Positions 61,626 through 64,000 of a stretch of DNA of 64,000 nucleotides are shown here, piece after piece; the first letter of the stretch is position 1; each line of letters begins with the position of its first letter. The position numbers and the translations under genes are program-made. The notes beneath the pieces are model-generated. The model saw only the letters and a list, made by a program, of their open reading frames with translations. It ran no database searches and was not told the DNA's origin. This DNA comes from Escallonia rubra (lineage: Eukaryota; Streptophyta; Magnoliopsida; Escalloniales; Escalloniaceae). The stretch is taken from positions 310,001-374,000 of the forward strand of contig JAVXUO010000799.1 in the NCBI GenBank assembly GCA_033065855.1. Direction: 5' to 3'.

Positions 61626-62202
61626 TTTTATTATCTATCGAAATTGCCCTTAAGATGTCTTCCCCTTCTTCAACCAGCGCCACCGGCATCGCTGTCATCC
61701 TCCTTCTCCTAACACCACCACCCCTCCAAACACCATTGCCCACTACTGCTACTATCATCGGTTGTGCATGCCCTTTACCCCCCACGCACACACGCAGACC
61801 CATTCTAATTTCCGATAGATTTGTGTGGATCCACAGTGGTGGCTTCGTCTATGGTAATGGTGGTAGGACGGTGGTGATTGTGAGTGTAGATCAAGGATGG
61901 TTGGTTTGTTTTTGGTGGTGGTAGCGGGGCAGTGCTGGTTGTGGTTGGTTTGTTTTTTATGGAGGTGGTGGCAGGGCAATGGTGAGTTCATTTTTTGTGG
62001 TCGTGGCGGGGCATGGGGCAATGAGGGTGGGCAGCCGGGAGTGGTTGCGTAATTTATTTATTTTTGAAGGGTATTACCGTCTTTTGATTAATTCTTTAAC
62101 TCTGTGAACCAAAAACTAAAAAAGTGTAACAGAGTGTAACAAAAATAGTTAGTAGGCGCTGTAGTTAGAGTAAACCTCAAAAGTCCCCTGTGTAATTTGT
62201 CC

Positions 62203-64000
62203 TTTATCTTTTAACTAAAACATAAAGTTTGAATTTTTATGTACATGCTTATACCTCTAAAGAAATTGTCCATTAGAACTTGAGAACGTTAGAATATACG
62301 TTATGTTACGTTAGAAATGTGTGTAGATTGTCATATATTTATTCATGTAATGAATAAAATGGAATGGAGTTGCATTCAATCTGGCGTCTTAACAAAAGAA
62401 AATTTTACATCTTTTGTATAGCGAAACCACCCAACACAAAACAAGCTAAACAATCCGATGAAAAATATAAGAGCTCAACTTTAGACGGTAAAACCTCTTA
62501 GAGGTGTATCAAAATATGGAAGGTCAAGGGCAGAAGGAGTTACTTACCATAGATAGCCCAAGCTCAAGTAAAATGTGATGGACCAAGAAGGAAGAGAAAA
62601 CTTACCCTAAATGTGAACAAAACCAATCTAGTAAGGTCAGGAATGTTGGCGTTGGATCATCCAAAATTTTCTCCAAACTTGGACTTCACACTCATCATCT
62701 GTCTTTGTCCTCTTTTCAGAGGAACGAATGTTTTGAGACCGAAGAAAAATACTGCCCATTTTAGTTATGTGTCCTTTCTTTTATGAAAAAATTTTGGTTT
62801 GAAAGAATTTTTCTTGAATCTCTCATATGGCACCAACTAATGGCTGCCAAATATTTATAGTGGCGTTAAAAAGATGCTACTAAGAATTATCGCCGTAAAT
62901 GTTAGCAGAAAAGTCACTAAAAACATTTACATTATTGATTGTCGCTATATAAAGGGTTAAGGATGAAGATTTTTACAACCCTGATAGAGTGATAGAAGCC
63001 AAAATTCTTCTACCTCCGGCCTTTAGCATCCTCTTGTTTCTCCTCTGGCCTTCACACGAGAAACATCAAAATGTTTATAGAAAAATATTGGTTGTTATCT
63101 AAAGATTGTAGAAATATAATTATAACTTTTGTATAGTGATAATTACTGACCATTAAATGTCTCAAGTCACTTTTCTTTAGTGACGTTAAAAAGAGCTGTT
63201 AAAAATTATCGTTAAAAGTATTAATAAATTTGTCACTGGCTATGTCTAGCAACAATTTTTCATCTTTGAAGCTTCTTCTTCTTCGATGGACATTTGTTTT
63301 CGATCCAAAGCCAGCAACGGGTTCAGAGACAAGCTCTTCAATAAAGAGGCTTACAAAACTTATATATTGGAATATTAGATATTATTTTTTCAATGCCGAA
63401 TTTACGTCTCAACAACAAGTAACATCCTTGTTCAAATACTCTTGCTTCAAGTAAAAAAGACTGCGAAGTCATCAAAATTTGCCAAAAATCAAAAGTAGAG
63501 GACAACAACATTTTCACTCTACAAATCAACGAATACCATGAAGGGGAAAATGGCTATTGGGTCATTTTTGGAGCATATTTTCTCATAAATGTAGCTGGAA
63601 AGAGAACAGGAACACAGCATCTATACAGGGTTGTTCAAGGAGTAAATGGCCTTGGAACTCTGTCCTCTGGTGCAAAGTGAGAGTTAAGTAGCAGTGTTGT
63701 AGTAATTTACAGAAACTACAAAGAAAAAGATAAAAGAAAGGCGTAAGCTCTGTCGGCAAAACTTTGAAAAGACGTTGGTAAACAGTACATGAAGGATAGA
63801 CTAATACTCTAACCTTGGACACATGGGTAAGTGATTTCAAGCTTTGACAGAGTTGACCAAATATACAGGTAAGCAGGGGACAACTGAAGTGTCGTAGGGC
63901 CGCAACAGTACTGCCTTTTTCTCATGCATCAACAATTTTAACCAGACTATGGATCTGTGTGCCCACTGAGCACCACCACTGCAGCACTGGTATAGTGTGT
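62203..64000. other. AT-rich end of window with small MITEs, no gene seen
   Basis: MITE relatives of the 43641 element lie at about 62855-62960 and 63115-63240. The last 500 bases hold short minus-strand ORFs (63583-63840 and downstream) that might be the edge of a gene running out of the window, but nothing recognisable is present. Confidence 0.4.

Larger units (their letters stand above)
58959..62202. mobile_element. Older Mutator-like element hosting two younger ones
   Basis: The ends GAGTAAATTATACACC (left) and the reverse complement of GGACAAATTACACAGGGG (right) are diverged versions of the 1205-bp element's ends. The flanks, tttctctgt and tttatcttt (58950-58958, 62203-62211), agree at 7 of 9 positions, as an aged 9-bp duplication would. 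Its own body survives as 58959-59019, 60243-60332 and 61635-62202, and parts of it (for example CTCCCTGTAGTTTG, TAGGGCACCAC, TTGCCCTTAAGATGTCTTCCCC) line up with the corresponding parts of the 1205-bp element. Two MULEs interrupt it, at 59029 and 60342. Confidence 0.62.

Overview
This is nuclear DNA of a flowering plant, probably a eudicot. The evidence is AT-rich intergenic DNA, GT-AG introns, plant-specific families (CYP714 cytochrome P450, ATG18, SRC2-like C2 protein), a MIR319 precursor, and plant-type SINEs, LINE remnants and Mutator-like elements. No exact species can be read from the sequence. All gene models below were built by hand from ORF similarity plus splice sites. In each of the six spliced models I rebuilt, the exon lengths add up to an intact reading frame.

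Layout. 1-1230: a decayed LINE 3' end. 1951-6313 (-): a conserved WD40-repeat protein in 8 exons. 6.6-19.7 kb: a gene-poor stretch with a 1205-bp Mutator-like element carrying an L-cysteine desulfhydrase gene fragment (8830-10034), two copies of a GT-rich terminal-repeat element, a SINE with perfect target duplications (15120-15246), a fold-back element, and a GC-rich array of hairpin-like units (13.84-14.29 kb). 19791-24364 (+): a CYP714-type P450 in 5 exons with a repeat-filled first intron. 24.4-28.2 kb: a decayed gene fragment and a Mutator-like element. 28220-30050 (+): a GNAT acetyltransferase. 30616-31772 (+): a C2-domain protein. 32140-35841 (-): an alpha/beta hydrolase. 37438-43099 (+): a peroxisomal quinone-oxidoreductase-like protein ending in SKL. 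44217-47327 (-): an ATG18 autophagy protein, tail to tail with the oxidoreductase. 49-56 kb: repeats, a long SINE, LINE remnants and a duplicated AT-rich block. 56480-56651 (-): a MIR319 hairpin, with both the miRNA and its star strand readable. 58959-62202: a nest of three Mutator-like elements. One of them is the second, near-identical copy of the 1205-bp element with the captured gene fragment. 62.2-64 kb: AT-rich DNA with small MITEs.

The genes do not form one pathway. They are housekeeping and developmental genes: autophagy, peroxisomal redox, plastid-type acetylation, hormone-type P450 and the miR319 regulator of TCP genes. From memory, ATG18d and the peroxisomal oxidoreductase are also near neighbours in Arabidopsis (AT3G56440 and AT3G56460), so this part of the window may be conserved microsynteny.

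The most notable signals are three. First, two copies of a gene-capturing Mutator-like element, each with a perfect 9-bp target duplication, lie in inverted orientation about 49 kb apart, one inside an older relative. Second, Mutator-like ends sit 57-72 bp upstream of two start codons. Third, the GC-rich hairpin array has stem positions that change in pairs.
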